DNA from: Oscillospiraceae bacterium
Lineage (GTDB): Bacteria; Bacillota; Clostridia; Oscillospirales; Acutalibacteraceae
DNA length: 64,000 nt
NCBI GenBank assembly: GCA_910574935.1
Contig: CAJTCU010000001.1
Coordinates: forward strand, 545,695-609,694
Direction: 5' to 3'
Under the pieces are notes generated by a model. It made no database searches and was not told where the DNA came from. It saw only the letters and a list, made by a program, of their open reading frames with translations. Below, one piece after another: positions 1-8,694 of this stretch. How positions within the stretch are numbered: position 1 is the stretch's first letter; every line of letters starts with the position of its first letter. The translations under genes and the position numbers were made by a program.

Positions 1-50
1 ATTTCTGAGCATAAATCCAGCATTTCTCCGATTTCAAAACAGACTCTAGC
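1..50. repeat. Right half of a TA-ended inverted-repeat element (family E), cut by the window edge
   Basis: The segment ending AAAACAGACTCTA just after the fucosidase stop matches the right half of the element at 4190-4251 (shared TTTCTCCG, then AAA and CAGACTCT). The left half lies outside the window. Other members are at 37839-38009 and 43209-43313. Confidence 0.5.
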
Positions 51-51
51 A

Positions 52-1527
52 TCAGTCTAGCTGAATCTTAAACGTCACAGGCCCCTGGGCCCGATAGTCT
101 GTAAAGAGGTGCAGCCCCTCCTCGTCCCGGGTCCACCGGGGCGGCTGGCTAGCGCCCAGCACCTCTACCCCCTTCACCACACCGTGGAACACCGTGCCCG
201 CGGTGTGCTCCTGCATCCGCAGGGAGCGTACACAGTATGCCCCGTCCTCCGCCGCCTTTAGGGCCATGGCGTACAGGGCGCCGCCCTTCGCGGTAAAGCG
301 GAAATCCTCTGGGGTAAAATTTTTCTTCACGCTGTCGGAAAAATGCCCGTCCCGCACCTGGGTGGGGCCCTCGCCAAAGGTTTTCCACACCCGGGTATCA
401 TAGATGGCCTCGCCGTTTACCCGCATCCAGCTGCCAATGGCTGTAAGAACCGCCTGGTCCTCTTCCGAGAAAGTCCCGTCCGCCTTTGGTCCCACGTTCA
501 GCAGCAGGGCCCCGTTTTTGCTGACAATGTCGCACAGGTCGCAAAGAATGCCCTCCGGGTCCCGGAAGTCATTGTTCTCTGTATAGCACCAAGAGTTCAG
601 GGCAATGGCTGTGTCTGTCTGCCAGAAATAGGGCTTAATGTCCGCCATCTGCCCCCTCTCAATGTCCGGCACCCCGGCGCCGAACAGGTAGGCGTCGTGC
701 TTATAGTCAATGGCCACCTCCACGCCCCACTGGGCGGCCCGGTTGTAGTAGTAGGCCGCCAGCTTTTTCAGATAGGGCTTGGCGTTCACATGGTGAATCC
801 ACCAGTCAAAATAGAGGATGCGGGGCTGGTAGCGGTCGATGAGCTCGCAGGTGCGGACCAGCCAGTCCTCCAAAAACTCCTGGCTGGGGCCCGGCTGGCC
901 GGTAATGTCGTCCCAGTTTTCGCTGTCTGGCATGGAGGGCCAGTACAAGTGGTCCCGGTCTGGCTTTTGGGGAATGTCGCTGTCAAAGTCCTTGCCGTGG
1001 CTCATAAAGAACCAGTGCTCAATCCGGTGAGAAGAGGCCCCCAGCACCATGCCCTCTGCCTCCACAGCCTCCTTCAGCTGGCCCAGCACGTCCCGCTTCG
1101 GCCCCATTTCGGCAGCGTTCCAGTGGGACAGCTCGCTTTTGTACATCTGGAAGCCGTCGTGGTGCTCGGCCACAGGCACCACATACCGGGCCCCGGCCTG
1201 ATGAAAGAGCTGGGCCCAGGCGGCGGGGTCGAACTGTTCCGCTTTAAACAAGGGGATAAAATCCTTGTAGCCAAAGTCCTTGTGGGGGCCATAAGTGGCA
1301 ATGTGGTGCTGGTACTCCTTAGACCCCTGGATGTACATGTTACGGGGGTACCACTCGCTGCCAAAAGCGGGCACCGCATACACCCCCCAGTGGATGAAGA
1401 TGCCGAACTTGGCGTTCCGGTACCACTTAGGGGGTTCCCACGTGGAGAGGGACTCCCAGGAGGGTTCGTATGGCCCCTGGGCAACGACCTGGTCAATGGC
1501 CCCAAGGGCGGCGGTTTTGTCATACAT
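52..1527 (-). CDS. Alpha-L-fucosidase, glycoside hydrolase family 29
   Basis: Hydrolyses alpha-L-fucosyl linkages, as on host glycans or milk oligosaccharides. The N-terminal part has the GH29 signature region with FGIFIHWG and EWYPRNMY, and the barrel continues through VAEHHDGFQMY. The expected catalytic nucleophile is Asp 241 in ILYFDWW. About 491 residues, normal for the family core. There is no obvious signal peptide, so it is probably cytoplasmic and acts on imported oligosaccharides. I chose the ATG at 1527 because GGAAAGG lies about 10 bases upstream; the frame stays open to 1620 but has no ribosome site there. It lies downstream of the GH31-like gene on the same strand, separated by a small mobile element. 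Confidence 0.9.
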   Translation of the reverse strand: MYDKTAALGAIDQVVAQGPYEPSWESLSTWEPPKWYRNAKFGIFIHWGVYAVPAFGSEWYPRNMYIQGSKEYQHHIATYGPHKDFGYKDFIPLFKAEQFDPAAWAQLFHQAGARYVVPVAEHHDGFQMYKSELSHWNAAEMGPKRDVLGQLKEAVEAEGMVLGASSHRIEHWFFMSHGKDFDSDIPQKPDRDHLYWPSMPDSENWDDITGQPGPSQEFLEDWLVRTCELIDRYQPRILYFDWWIHHVNAKPYLKKLAAYYYNRAAQWGVEVAIDYKHDAYLFGAGVPDIERGQMADIKPYFWQTDTAIALNSWCYTENNDFRDPEGILCDLCDIVSKNGALLLNVGPKADGTFSEEDQAVLTAIGSWMRVNGEAIYDTRVWKTFGEGPTQVRDGHFSDSVKKNFTPEDFRFTAKGGALYAMALKAAEDGAYCVRSLRMQEHTAGTVFHGVVKGVEVLGASQPPRWTRDEEGLHLFTDYRAQGPVTFKIQLD

Positions 1528-1600
1528 AGGCGAAATTCCTTTCCAATCAATAGGATTTTGCGCCATTATAGCAGGTTTTGGGGATTTGTCAAGAGGGGAG

Positions 1601-1773
1601 GGGGAAGCGGGAGTGTCCAAAAGAAGAGTTTATGACGATAGAGTAGCCTCCGGCGGTTTAGGGGCTCTGCCCCTAAAAGCCCCGCAACCTTTGAAAAGGT
1701 TGACGAAACTTTTACTGTTTCTTCATCGGAGCCTCGTTTTTTAACTCTTCATTTTGGACACTCCCGGGGGAAG
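1601..1773. mobile_element. MITE-like element with 23-bp terminal inverted repeats and a 7-bp target duplication
   Basis: The arms at 1608-1630 and 1743-1766 are inverted copies of each other (CGGGAGTGTCCAAAA, then GAAGAGTT) with one indel. Both are flanked by the direct repeat GGGGAAG (1601-1607 and 1767-1773). The interior (about 1645-1725) is a GC hairpin repeat seen elsewhere in the window (CCTCCGGCGG, GGGGCTCTGCCCC, then AACCTTTGAAAAGGTT). No coding capacity. It ends one base short of the stop codon of the gene at 1775-3505. Confidence 0.75.
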
Positions 1774-1774
1774 C

Positions 1775-3505
1775 CTACAGATTTTCCTCCACATACTTTT
1801 TCCAGGCCTCTGCCACATAGCTCCACATGCCCTGTGGAATCTCCTCATAAAAAGACTCGGTCCGGCTGACGCAGTACAGGGCGGGGGTGGCCAGCCGGGT
1901 CTGGAACTGCATGTACTGGAACCACTCTTTCACAGTGGTGCAAGAGGCATTGTCGCAGTCCAGCACCTGCCAGCCCGCAATGCGGGCCACCCGGGCCCGG
2001 GTCTGCATGGTGTCGCACACATGCCGGGTGGAGAACCACAGGTCGTTGAGCCGCAGTACGTCCGAGGACTCCCGGAACAGGGGGTGGGGCGTCTGGGTCT
2101 CTACCAGCGCGTCGGGTTTCACCTGGTGGGCCGCGTCCCATAGAATCCACTGGAACCGCCGCACCATTTCAATGCCGTGGAGCGCCCCATAGCCCGGAAT
2201 GCCCGCCTCTCGTGCGCAGCCGCCGATCCAGTCCTCTTTAAAGCCGTCCGCGCCGACGTCCCGTACCAGGTGGGTGATCTGCTCGCGCATCAGCTTTTCA
2301 TAGGCTGGGTCCGCCACATTGGCAAAGAGACTGCGGCCTTCCTGATTGAAGATGCACATCTGGTCCGGCAGGCCCTGGGTGTGGTAGCTGGCGGTCCACA
2401 GCAGCACATGCCGGCCCTTTTTGTGCTGGGCGTCGATAAAGCCCTTCATATCCGGCCACTTTTCCTCATCCACCTCAAAGGTACCATAATACTTCTGCCA
2501 CTTGTCGTCAATAACGATGGTGGAGAAGGGCACGCCCCGCTCTTCCAGCTTCGCGATCCACTCCTCATAATTTTTCTGGGTGGCCTCTGCCCCAGACTCG
2601 GTATTCTTTAGATAAGACTGTACCGTCTGTTCGGCCCAGCCGCAGAACACAGGGGCCCGGTGCCAGGGGGCGGGCTCATAGGCGAACTGGGTGGAAAAGC
2701 CCCGGTCGTCGCACCAGTCGATGTGCTTTTCCAGTACGTCCAAAGGGCCGCTGCCAAAGGTAAAGGACACCCTGGGCGTGGCGTACTCCCCCTGGGCCTG
2801 GGTGTATCCCAAATAGTTGATATAGAAGGCCGCCCCCCGCTTGCGGGCTCCCGAGTACTCAAAGCTGGCGAAGCGGTACTGACCGGGCTGGGTGCCCAGG
2901 CCCACGCCCATGGCGCTTTGGCCGTCGTAGAAACAGAAGCACAGGGGCGAAGGGGCGAAGTCACCCTGGGATTTTTCCAGCAGCAGCTGTTCCCGCACGG
3001 GAAACTCTGGCCACAGGCCCGTGGTGCCGTACTGGTTGTTGCGGAACTCTTCCACATTGCCCAGGTTGGTGTCGGGGTTAAAGTAGAACTCCGCGTTGAT
3101 ACGGGCATTGTACGCAAAGCCCTGGCTGTCGCCAGGGTCGTACTCGCCAGGAATCCCCGTGGAGAAGAAGAAGCACCGGCCCAGGGGGCCCCGCCCTTTT
3201 ACGATATGAAAATGCTCGGCCCGGCGCTTTTCAAAGCGCCAAATAAAGGTGTGCTCCTGCCACAGGGAACTCTCGGCCCGGAACACAGCCTCCAGCGCCA
3301 CCCCCTTGCAGTCCAGCTTTTCTAAGGTAATGGCCCCCAGCACCTCTTTTTGGCCCAGCTGGTCAAAGGCCGCCGCCGCGGGGAAATCGCCAAAGTTCAC
3401 CCCATCCAACACAAAACTGAAAAAGGGCTGTTCCCCCAGTACCAGCCGCGCGCCGTAGCGCCCGCCCCGTAAAACATATCCATTCAAAACTTGCTGCCAT
3501 TCCAC
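1775..3505 (-). CDS. GH31-like (alpha-galactosidase/alpha-glucosidase superfamily) glycoside hydrolase
   Basis: A barrel-type retaining alpha-glycosidase related to clan GH-D/GH31. The N-terminal half is a beta-rich domain. The barrel then carries STIVIDDKWQ (Asp 333, Asp 334) and the nucleophile-like segment GADGFKEDW (Asp 425), comparable with the FKTD motif of GH31. The substrate cannot be read from sequence; a galactoside or xyloside is possible. The length of 576 residues assumes a GTG start at 3505, which has AGGAGA 10 bases upstream. An ATG at 3577 in the same frame lacks a ribosome site. No signal peptide is seen, so it is probably intracellular. The neighbouring fucosidase suggests joint use of host or plant glycans. 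Confidence 0.72.
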   Translation of the reverse strand: MEWQQVLNGYVLRGGRYGARLVLGEQPFFSFVLDGVNFGDFPAAAAFDQLGQKEVLGAITLEKLDCKGVALEAVFRAESSLWQEHTFIWRFEKRRAEHFHIVKGRGPLGRCFFFSTGIPGEYDPGDSQGFAYNARINAEFYFNPDTNLGNVEEFRNNQYGTTGLWPEFPVREQLLLEKSQGDFAPSPLCFCFYDGQSAMGVGLGTQPGQYRFASFEYSGARKRGAAFYINYLGYTQAQGEYATPRVSFTFGSGPLDVLEKHIDWCDDRGFSTQFAYEPAPWHRAPVFCGWAEQTVQSYLKNTESGAEATQKNYEEWIAKLEERGVPFSTIVIDDKWQKYYGTFEVDEEKWPDMKGFIDAQHKKGRHVLLWTASYHTQGLPDQMCIFNQEGRSLFANVADPAYEKLMREQITHLVRDVGADGFKEDWIGGCAREAGIPGYGALHGIEMVRRFQWILWDAAHQVKPDALVETQTPHPLFRESSDVLRLNDLWFSTRHVCDTMQTRARVARIAGWQVLDCDNASCTTVKEWFQYMQFQTRLATPALYCVSRTESFYEEIPQGMWSYVAEAWKKYVEENL

Positions 3506-3694
3506 TGTCCATCGCTCTCCTCTCAGTTGATTCTTCCTCCCAGCCGCTGCCAGGGCCAAGGGTTGTTTTGGATTCATTGTAGCATTTTTACCGGTTTACA
3601 CACAAGAGGCAGACGCAAACAGGCAAAGTCTATACACAATTCCCAAAAATGCTCCACCCAATGAGCTTTGGTGCAAAAAGCCACAAAAAAGTAC

Positions 3695-3723
3695 TTGATT
3701 TTTTCTTTCACAGGGAGTATAAT
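3695..3723 (+). promoter_or_regulatory. Promoter of tRNA-Leu
   Basis: TTGATT at 3695-3700, a 17-base spacer, then a perfect TATAAT at 3718-3723, which is 14 bases before the tRNA 5' end. Confidence 0.85.
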
Positions 3724-3737
3724 GATGAAGTTAAATT

Positions 3738-3824
3738 GCCGGTGTGATGGAATTGGCAGACGTGATGGACTCAAAATCCATTGGTAGCGATACCGTGCCG
3801 GTTCGAGTCCGGCCACCGGCACCA
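3738..3824 (+). tRNA. tRNA-Leu (anticodon CAA)
   Basis: The acceptor stem GCCGGTG pairs with CACCGGC and is followed by ACCA, so the 3' CCA is encoded. The anticodon loop CTCAAAA gives CAA, decoding UUG. The long variable arm and the T-arm GGTTCGAGTCC fit a class II leucine tRNA of 87 bases. Confidence 0.95.
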
Positions 3825-3831
3825 CAAAATC

Positions 3832-3872
3832 CCTCAGTCGATGCTATCATCGACTGAGGAATTTTTAATTTT
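3832..3872 (+). terminator. Intrinsic terminator after tRNA-Leu
   Basis: A perfect 12-bp stem CCTCAGTCGATG/CATCGACTGAGG with a 4-base loop, followed by AATTTTTAATTTT. Confidence 0.9.
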
Positions 3873-3947
3873 GCCTATAAAAGAGCCTTGAAATCAGGGG
3901 GTTACCGGGACCACTGGGGGCATATTGCCTATGGCATCCCGTTTTTT

Positions 3948-4112
3948 AGGCAATACCGCAGAATTCTAAGTACCGTATTGGGCAGTCAGATTTTTCTTCA
4001 GAAGAGGGTACAGATTGGGCGCCGTCCATCTCACCATTGACCAGCGAAAGCTGTGCGCTATCACGGAAAATCTGCAAGCAAGACGGTGCTTAGAATGGTG
4101 CGGGGTTGCCTT
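3948..4112 (+). mobile_element. MITE-like element, family A, copy 1
   Basis: About 165 bp bounded by imperfect inverted repeats of about 33 bp that begin AGGCAATACCGCAGAATTCT and end as the complement of AAGGCAACCCCGCACCATTC. A second copy in opposite orientation lies at 58219-58360. The two interiors align along most of their length; copy 1 carries about 24 extra bases. A short reading frame containing KLCAITEN and ARRCLE is shared by both copies, but it ends with the element, so it is probably incidental. Confidence 0.7.
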
Positions 4113-4189
4113 AAATATTACAACCTTTGATTCTGCTGCCAGGGCAAGATTCTTCTTGCAAAAATTGCCTAAACCTGTTAAGATAATGC

Positions 4190-4251
4190 CTAGAGTCTGT
4201 CTTAAAACTTTGAAAAGACGTCTTTTCTCCGGGTTTAAAGCAGACTCTCAT
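4190..4251. repeat. Family E inverted-repeat element (short copy)
   Basis: TAGAGTCTGTCTTAAAAC at the left mirrors GTTTAAAGCAGACTCT at the right, with AAAAGACGTCTTTT in the centre, so nearly the whole 60 bp folds into one hairpin. It sits 45 bases before pth. Confidence 0.65.
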
Positions 4252-4295
4252 ATTTTCTTGGTATTCATCCCCTTGCCATCAAGGAGGTTTCTATA

Positions 4296-4898
4296 ATGTT
4301 TGTCCATTTCAAGCGCCCTGCTCCCGCGGGCCCCTGCCAGTTTATCTTAGCGGGCCTGGGCAACCCCGGCCGGGAGTATGAGGGCACCCGGCACAACGCG
4401 GGCTTTATGGCCCTAGACCGCCTGGCGGAAAAACAGGGGGTCCGTATTAACCAAATAAAATTCAAAGGCACAGTGGCACAGTGTCTTCTGGGGGACGTGC
4501 CGGTTCTTCTGCTAAAGCCCGGCACCTTTATGAACCTTAGCGGCCAGTCGGTGCGGGAGGCCATGGCCTTTTATAAAGTTCCGCCAGAGCGCACAATGGT
4601 TCTGTTCGACGACATCAACCTGCCCCCCGGCCGCCTGCGGGTGCGCCGCAAGGGCAGCGACGGGGGCCACAACGGCATGAAGAACATTATCTACCTGTCC
4701 GGGTCGGACCAGTTCCCCCGCATTAAGTTGGGGGTGGGCCAAAAGCCCCACCCAGACTATAACCTGGCGGACTGGGTGCTCTCTAAATTCAGCCAGCAGG
4801 AGCTAAAGGACCTGGACCCTGCCCTGGAAGCCGCCGGGGCCGCGGCAGAGCTGATTGTGCGCGGGGAGATTGATAGGGCCATGAATTTGTACAATTAA
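4296..4898 (+). CDS. pth: Peptidyl-tRNA hydrolase
   Basis: Releases tRNA from prematurely dropped peptidyl-tRNA in the cytoplasm. The family residues are present: LGNPG and the catalytic His in GTRHNAGF, the substrate Asn in KPGTFMN, and the Asp of FDDINLPPG, followed by GSDGGHNGMKN. Length 200, normal. AAGGAGG ends 9 bases before the ATG. In many Firmicutes pth stands beside mfd or spoVC; here dut follows after a 410-base gap. Confidence 0.96.
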   Translation: MFVHFKRPAPAGPCQFILAGLGNPGREYEGTRHNAGFMALDRLAEKQGVRINQIKFKGTVAQCLLGDVPVLLLKPGTFMNLSGQSVREAMAFYKVPPERTMVLFDDINLPPGRLRVRRKGSDGGHNGMKNIIYLSGSDQFPRIKLGVGQKPHPDYNLADWVLSKFSQQELKDLDPALEAAGAAAELIVRGEIDRAMNLYN

Positions 4899-5309
4899 GG
4901 CCACGCCACACAAAGTCTTTCCACGGCATTTCCCCACGCTTTTTCCGTTATAGCACGGCCGCATTATTGCCTGCGGCTTTCATTTTCCAGAATCGCAAAA
5001 CCATGCACGGTATAACCATACAGCGTTCCATCAATAGACTTCTTGCGAAATAGCTGCAAGCCGACCAGAGCACGCGGTCCAGGGGCGTTGGGCCCCTGGC
5101 AGGGTGTGGGGCAGAGCCCCATGGCCTTGCCGTAGGGCGCGCCCTTTGCGCCCGGAGGCCTTTTTATTACTCAAACAATTATTATTTTCGCAAGAGGTCT
5201 AATGAATTGGCCGCGTAACCCACGTACAATAGGCGGTATTGCCTTACAGCCCCAAATAACCGTACCCCTTTCCCATTACTTCAGCACTTTTTAGAAGGAG
5301 CTTATCTCT
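4899..5309. other. Gene-free spacer with stacked GC hairpins
   Basis: No convincing gene. From 5092 to 5168 there are three consecutive hairpins: CCAGGGGC/GCCCCTGG, GGGGCAGAGCCCC, and GGGCGCGCCC followed by GCGCCC and a short T-run. These belong to the GC-rich hairpin repeats scattered through the window and may end the pth transcript. The part at 4964-5066 reads openly on the minus strand but has no start. Confidence 0.5.
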
Positions 5310-5759
5310 ATGAAAATACAGTTTGTGAAGCTTCACCCCCAGGCCCTTATTCCCCGGCGGCAAACCCAGGGCAGCGCGGGCTATGACCTTTCCGCCTGCG
5401 CGGAAGAGCCCATTCTCATTCCGCCGGGAGAGATGGTCATGGTGCCCCTGGGCTTTGCCATCCAGATTCCAGAAGGCTACGCTGGGTTTGTGTTTTCCCG
5501 CAGCGGCCTGGGGCGCCTGGGCCTGGTGGTGGCCCAGGGCGTGGGGGTGATTGACAGCGACTACCGGGGCCAGTGGTGGGTTCCCCTGCGCAACCTAAGC
5601 GGCCAGCCCATTACCGTGGAGCCAGGAGAGCGCATTGCCCAGGTGGTATTTATGCGGGTCGCCGCACCGGAGCTGGAGGAAGTGGAAGAGCTGGAGGAGA
5701 CAGACCGGGGACAGGCAGGCTTTGGCAGTACAGGCCTTAGGCCGCGTACGGAGATATAG
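5310..5759 (+). CDS. dut: dUTP diphosphatase (dUTPase)
   Basis: Cleaves dUTP to dUMP and pyrophosphate, keeping uracil out of DNA and feeding dTMP synthesis. The trimeric-type motifs appear in order: SAGYDL, SRSGLG, GVIDSDYRGQ, PGERIAQ and the C-terminal GQAGFGSTG that closes over the active site. Length 149, typical. AGAAGGAG precedes the ATG. Fits functionally with the ribonucleotide reductase genes at 17.7-22.2 kb, although it is not in the same operon. Confidence 0.95.
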   Translation: MKIQFVKLHPQALIPRRQTQGSAGYDLSACAEEPILIPPGEMVMVPLGFAIQIPEGYAGFVFSRSGLGRLGLVVAQGVGVIDSDYRGQWWVPLRNLSGQPITVEPGERIAQVVFMRVAAPELEEVEELEETDRGQAGFGSTGLRPRTEI

Positions 5760-5830
5760 TGGAAAACCCAGAGAGCAACGTAATATATGCCGGATTTTTC
5801 GGGTTTTACAAATTATCTGTAAGCATACGG

Positions 5831-5859
5831 TTGAGAAAGGGAAAAAAATGCGTTATAAT
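5831..5859 (+). promoter_or_regulatory. Promoter of the mreBCD operon
   Basis: TTGAGA at 5831-5836, a 17-base spacer and TATAAT at 5854-5859. Transcription would begin near 5866, leaving about 277 bases of leader before mreB. Confidence 0.8.
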
Positions 5860-5865
5860 AGATAG

Positions 5866-6142
5866 AGTAAAGAAGAAATAAGCAGCGGCTCCCCAAAAAG
5901 CAGCGGCCCAGGGTTTTCTCCGCCGTACCGTCCCATAGAGCCAAAGAACACGTAAAGTGAGTTTTTTAGCGGCGGGCCCCATAGGAAGCCCATATCAGCC
6001 GTAAAGACGCCCTTAAAACTCTTTTCCCCACAAAAACGAAATCAAGCGTCCCTTCTCCAAATAATGGGCGGCTCATTGGGGATACTTTCATTTTAGGGTT
6101 TTATCCACACTTATCGCTTTATTAGTAGAAAGGCGGATCGAT
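5866..6142 (+). other. Long untranslated leader of mreB, possibly a structured RNA
   Basis: About 277 bases without a credible gene between the promoter and mreB. It contains repeated AGCAGCGGC at 5881-5909 and a DnaA-box-like TTATCCACA at 6101-6109. I do not recognise a known riboswitch or ncRNA core here. Confidence 0.35.
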
Positions 6143-7195
6143 ATGGCAGGCTTTTCCAGTTTTTTATCCATGTTTTCCATGTTTTCCAAAGATATTGGCA
6201 TTGACCTGGGCACCGCCAACACCCTGGTGTTTATGCGGGGCAAAGGCATTGTAATGCGCGAACCCAGCGTGGTGGCCGTGGACGTGCGTTCTGACGAGGT
6301 GCTGGCCGTGGGCAAACAGGCCAAAGAGATGCTGGGGCGTACCCCTGGCTCCATTGTGGCGGTGCGCCCCCTAAAGGACGGGGTCATCGCGGACTTTGAC
6401 GTAACAGCAGCCATGCTGAAGTATTTTATTAAGAAGGCCCTAAAGGCCGGGGCCCTTAGCCGGCCTCGCATTGTCATCTGCATTCCTTCCGGGGTCACCG
6501 AGGTGGAGCGCCGGGCCGTAGAGGACGCCGCCCGCCAGGCTGGCAGCAATAATGTAGACCTGATGGAAGAGCCCATGGCAGCCGCGGTGGGCGCGGGTCT
6601 GCCGGTTTCCGAGGCCACGGGCAGCATGGTGGTGGACATTGGCGGCGGTACCAGCGAGGTGGCCGTTATCTCCCTGGGAGACATTGTCACAGCCGTGTCC
6701 GTGCGCATGGCGGGGGACAAGTTCGACGAGGCCATTATCACCTATGTAAAGAAAAAGTACAACCTGCTCATCGGCGACCGTACCGCCGAGGAGATTAAAA
6801 TGCGCATCGGCTCGGCTTTCCCCACAGAGGAAACCATCAACGCCTTTGTGGAGATCAAGGGCCGCAACCTGGTGGACGGCCTGCCCAAAAATGTCACCAT
6901 CCACGCCGACGAGGTGCGGGAGGCCCTGGCAGACAGCGTGATGGTGGTGGTAGACGCCATTAAAGAGACCCTGGAACAGACCCCCCCAGAGCTGGCGGCG
7001 GATATTATTGACCGGGGCATTATGCTTACCGGCGGCGGCGCCCTGCTTAAGGGCCTGGACCGGCTGGTGAGCCAAGAAACGGGCATTCCCGTGCATGTGG
7101 CGGAGCGCCCCCTGGACTGCGTGGTGGAAGGCACGGGCAAAAGCCTGGAGATTGAGCTGCCCAAGTCCTACTACCGGAACACCAGAAGGAAATAA
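6143..7195 (+). CDS. mreB: Rod-shape-determining protein MreB
   Basis: Bacterial actin that forms membrane-associated filaments and guides lateral wall synthesis. The phosphate-1 loop is GIDLGTANT (residues 19-27); phosphate-2 is [13 protein letters not shown]; the adenosine loop is [12 protein letters not shown]. The extra N-terminal stretch with [11 protein letters not shown] could be an amphipathic membrane anchor. Length 350. GAAAGGCGG precedes the ATG. First gene of an mreB-mreC-mreD-pbp2 operon. Confidence 0.96.
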   Translation: MAGFSSFLSMFSMFSKDIGIDLGTANTLVFMRGKGIVMREPSVVAVDVRSDEVLAVGKQAKEMLGRTPGSIVAVRPLKDGVIADFDVTAAMLKYFIKKALKAGALSRPRIVICIPSGVTEVERRAVEDAARQAGSNNVDLMEEPMAAAVGAGLPVSEATGSMVVDIGGGTSEVAVISLGDIVTAVSVRMAGDKFDEAIITYVKKKYNLLIGDRTAEEIKMRIGSAFPTEETINAFVEIKGRNLVDGLPKNVTIHADEVREALADSVMVVVDAIKETLEQTPPELAADIIDRGIMLTGGGALLKGLDRLVSQETGIPVHVAERPLDCVVEGTGKSLEIELPKSYYRNTRRK

Positions 7196-7258
7196 CCGGC
7201 CGGCCCCTTGCCCGTGCCGCCCTTTGTCCTATCCCCCATCTATATTAGGAGAAACATC

Positions 7259-8152
7259 GTGAATGACTTTTTGAAAGGCAGCTCCTTCAAGGTCCTCCTC
7301 ATCGCCGTGGTGGTCCTGCTGGGGCTTATCATCTATACCGCTACTGCCGGGGGCTCTTTGGTATCCAGCATTCTGGGCTTTGCCACCACCCCGATGCAGA
7401 GCATTGCCACCGAGGTCACGGGAAACGTCACCGAGTTTTTGGACCTAGACGGCTTTTCCAAAGAGGAGCTGAAGGACCTGGTGGTTCGCCTGCAAAATGA
7501 GAACGGCCAGCTGCTGGACCGGCTGGTGGACTATGACGCGGCCATTCAGGAAAACCAGCGGCTAAAGCAGCAGCTGAATATCAGCCAAGAAGCGCCAGAA
7601 ATAGAAATGCGCTCCGCCGCTGTCATTGCCCGAGACCCCAACGACGTGTTCTATGGCTTTTCCATTGACGTGGGCACCCTGGCCGGAGTAAATACCGGGG
7701 ACCCGGTGATCACCTCCCGGGGGCTGGTGGGCATTGTCTCCGAGGCCATGCCCACTTCCAGCAAAGTAAGCTGCCTCTTCTCTGAAAAGGTGCATGTGGC
7801 GGCCGTCTCCATTGACAAGCAGGAAACCGGCGTGGTGAGCAGTAATATGATGCTGGCGGGCACAGGGCTTTTGCGCATGAACTACCTGACCACCACCACC
7901 CAGCTGGAGCCCGGGGATATTATCACCACCTCAGGCGTGGGGGGCGTGTACCCCGCCCAGCTGAAGATTGGCCAGGTGGAAAGCGTGGAGCGCTCGGAGA
8001 CCGACGTCTCCCGCTACGCGGTGCTGCGGCCCTTTGAGGACCTAAGCAAGGTAAAAGACGTGCAGGTGATCATCGACTTTCCCGGCAAGGGCCAGGACGC
8101 CTCTGCCCCCGAATCCTCTCAAAGCCCTGTGGGCGGGGAGGACGCCGAATGA
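7259..8152 (+). CDS. mreC: Rod-shape-determining protein MreC
   Basis: Extracytoplasmic scaffold that links MreB filaments to PBP2 and MreD. One membrane segment near the N-terminus (VLLIAVVVLLGLIIYTA), then a coiled-coil stretch (about residues 70-105, ELKDLVVRLQNENGQL) and the paired beta-barrel region with GVNTGDPVITSRGLVGIV. I start at the GTG at 7259 because TTAGGAG lies 6-7 bases upstream; the frame is open from 7208 without a ribosome site. 297 residues. Overlaps mreD by four bases. Confidence 0.92.
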   Translation: MNDFLKGSSFKVLLIAVVVLLGLIIYTATAGGSLVSSILGFATTPMQSIATEVTGNVTEFLDLDGFSKEELKDLVVRLQNENGQLLDRLVDYDAAIQENQRLKQQLNISQEAPEIEMRSAAVIARDPNDVFYGFSIDVGTLAGVNTGDPVITSRGLVGIVSEAMPTSSKVSCLFSEKVHVAAVSIDKQETGVVSSNMMLAGTGLLRMNYLTTTTQLEPGDIITTSGVGGVYPAQLKIGQVESVERSETDVSRYAVLRPFEDLSKVKDVQVIIDFPGKGQDASAPESSQSPVGGEDAE

Positions 8153-8661
8153 GGGACCTGAATCGGACCATCCGGTATTTGGCCTATACCCTGGAGCTGC
8201 TGGTACTGTTTATGCTCCAGCAAACCCCAGGGCTGCTCCCCACTATCAGCGGTGTGCGGCCTGTGCTTGTACTGCCCGCCGCGGTGGTTATGGCGATGTT
8301 TGAAGAAGAGGTGCCCGCCATGGCCTTTGGCATAGTGGCCGGACTTTTTTGCGATTTCGGCCTTTCCGGCGCTCTGGGCTTTCACGCCCTGGTGCTGGGG
8401 GTTTTATGCTTTTTTGTCAGCCTGCTGGTGCAGGCCTATATGCGGGTGAACATGGTTACTGCCGTGCTTACGGGCCTTTGGACCATGGCGGTTACCCTGG
8501 GCGGGCAGTGGCTGTATACTTATTATTTTCATTATTCCCTGCCGGGGTACGCGCTCACCCACCACTATGTGCCCAAGTTTTTTTATACGATGCTCTTCGT
8601 CCCCCTTTTATATCTGCTGAACAAGGGGCTTTCCGAGGCCCTGGGGGCGCAGGAGAAGTAG
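8149..8661 (+). CDS. mreD: Rod-shape-determining protein MreD
   Basis: Small polytopic membrane partner of MreC, 170 residues with about five hydrophobic helices (for example LELLVLFMLQQTPGLL and LGVLCFFVSLLVQAYM). The ATG overlaps the mreC stop (ATGA), indicating translational coupling. Sequence conservation in this family is low, so the identification rests on topology, size and position. Confidence 0.88.
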   Translation: MRDLNRTIRYLAYTLELLVLFMLQQTPGLLPTISGVRPVLVLPAAVVMAMFEEEVPAMAFGIVAGLFCDFGLSGALGFHALVLGVLCFFVSLLVQAYMRVNMVTAVLTGLWTMAVTLGGQWLYTYYFHYSLPGYALTHHYVPKFFYTMLFVPLLYLLNKGLSEALGAQEK

Positions 8662-8694
8662 AGCCCGCAAAGCGTGCTCTGGAAAGGCGTCATT

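Noticed and set aside
3574-3825. Minus-strand reading frame of 83 codons across the tRNA-Leu region
   Set aside because: It is antisense to a clear tRNA with promoter and terminator; the segment GLEPAR is the well-known artefact of reading such tRNAs backwards.
4964-5066. Open minus-strand stretch containing SIDGTLYGYTVHGFAILENE
   Set aside because: It looks protein-like but has no start, no ribosome site and no family I recognise; at best a short gene remnant.
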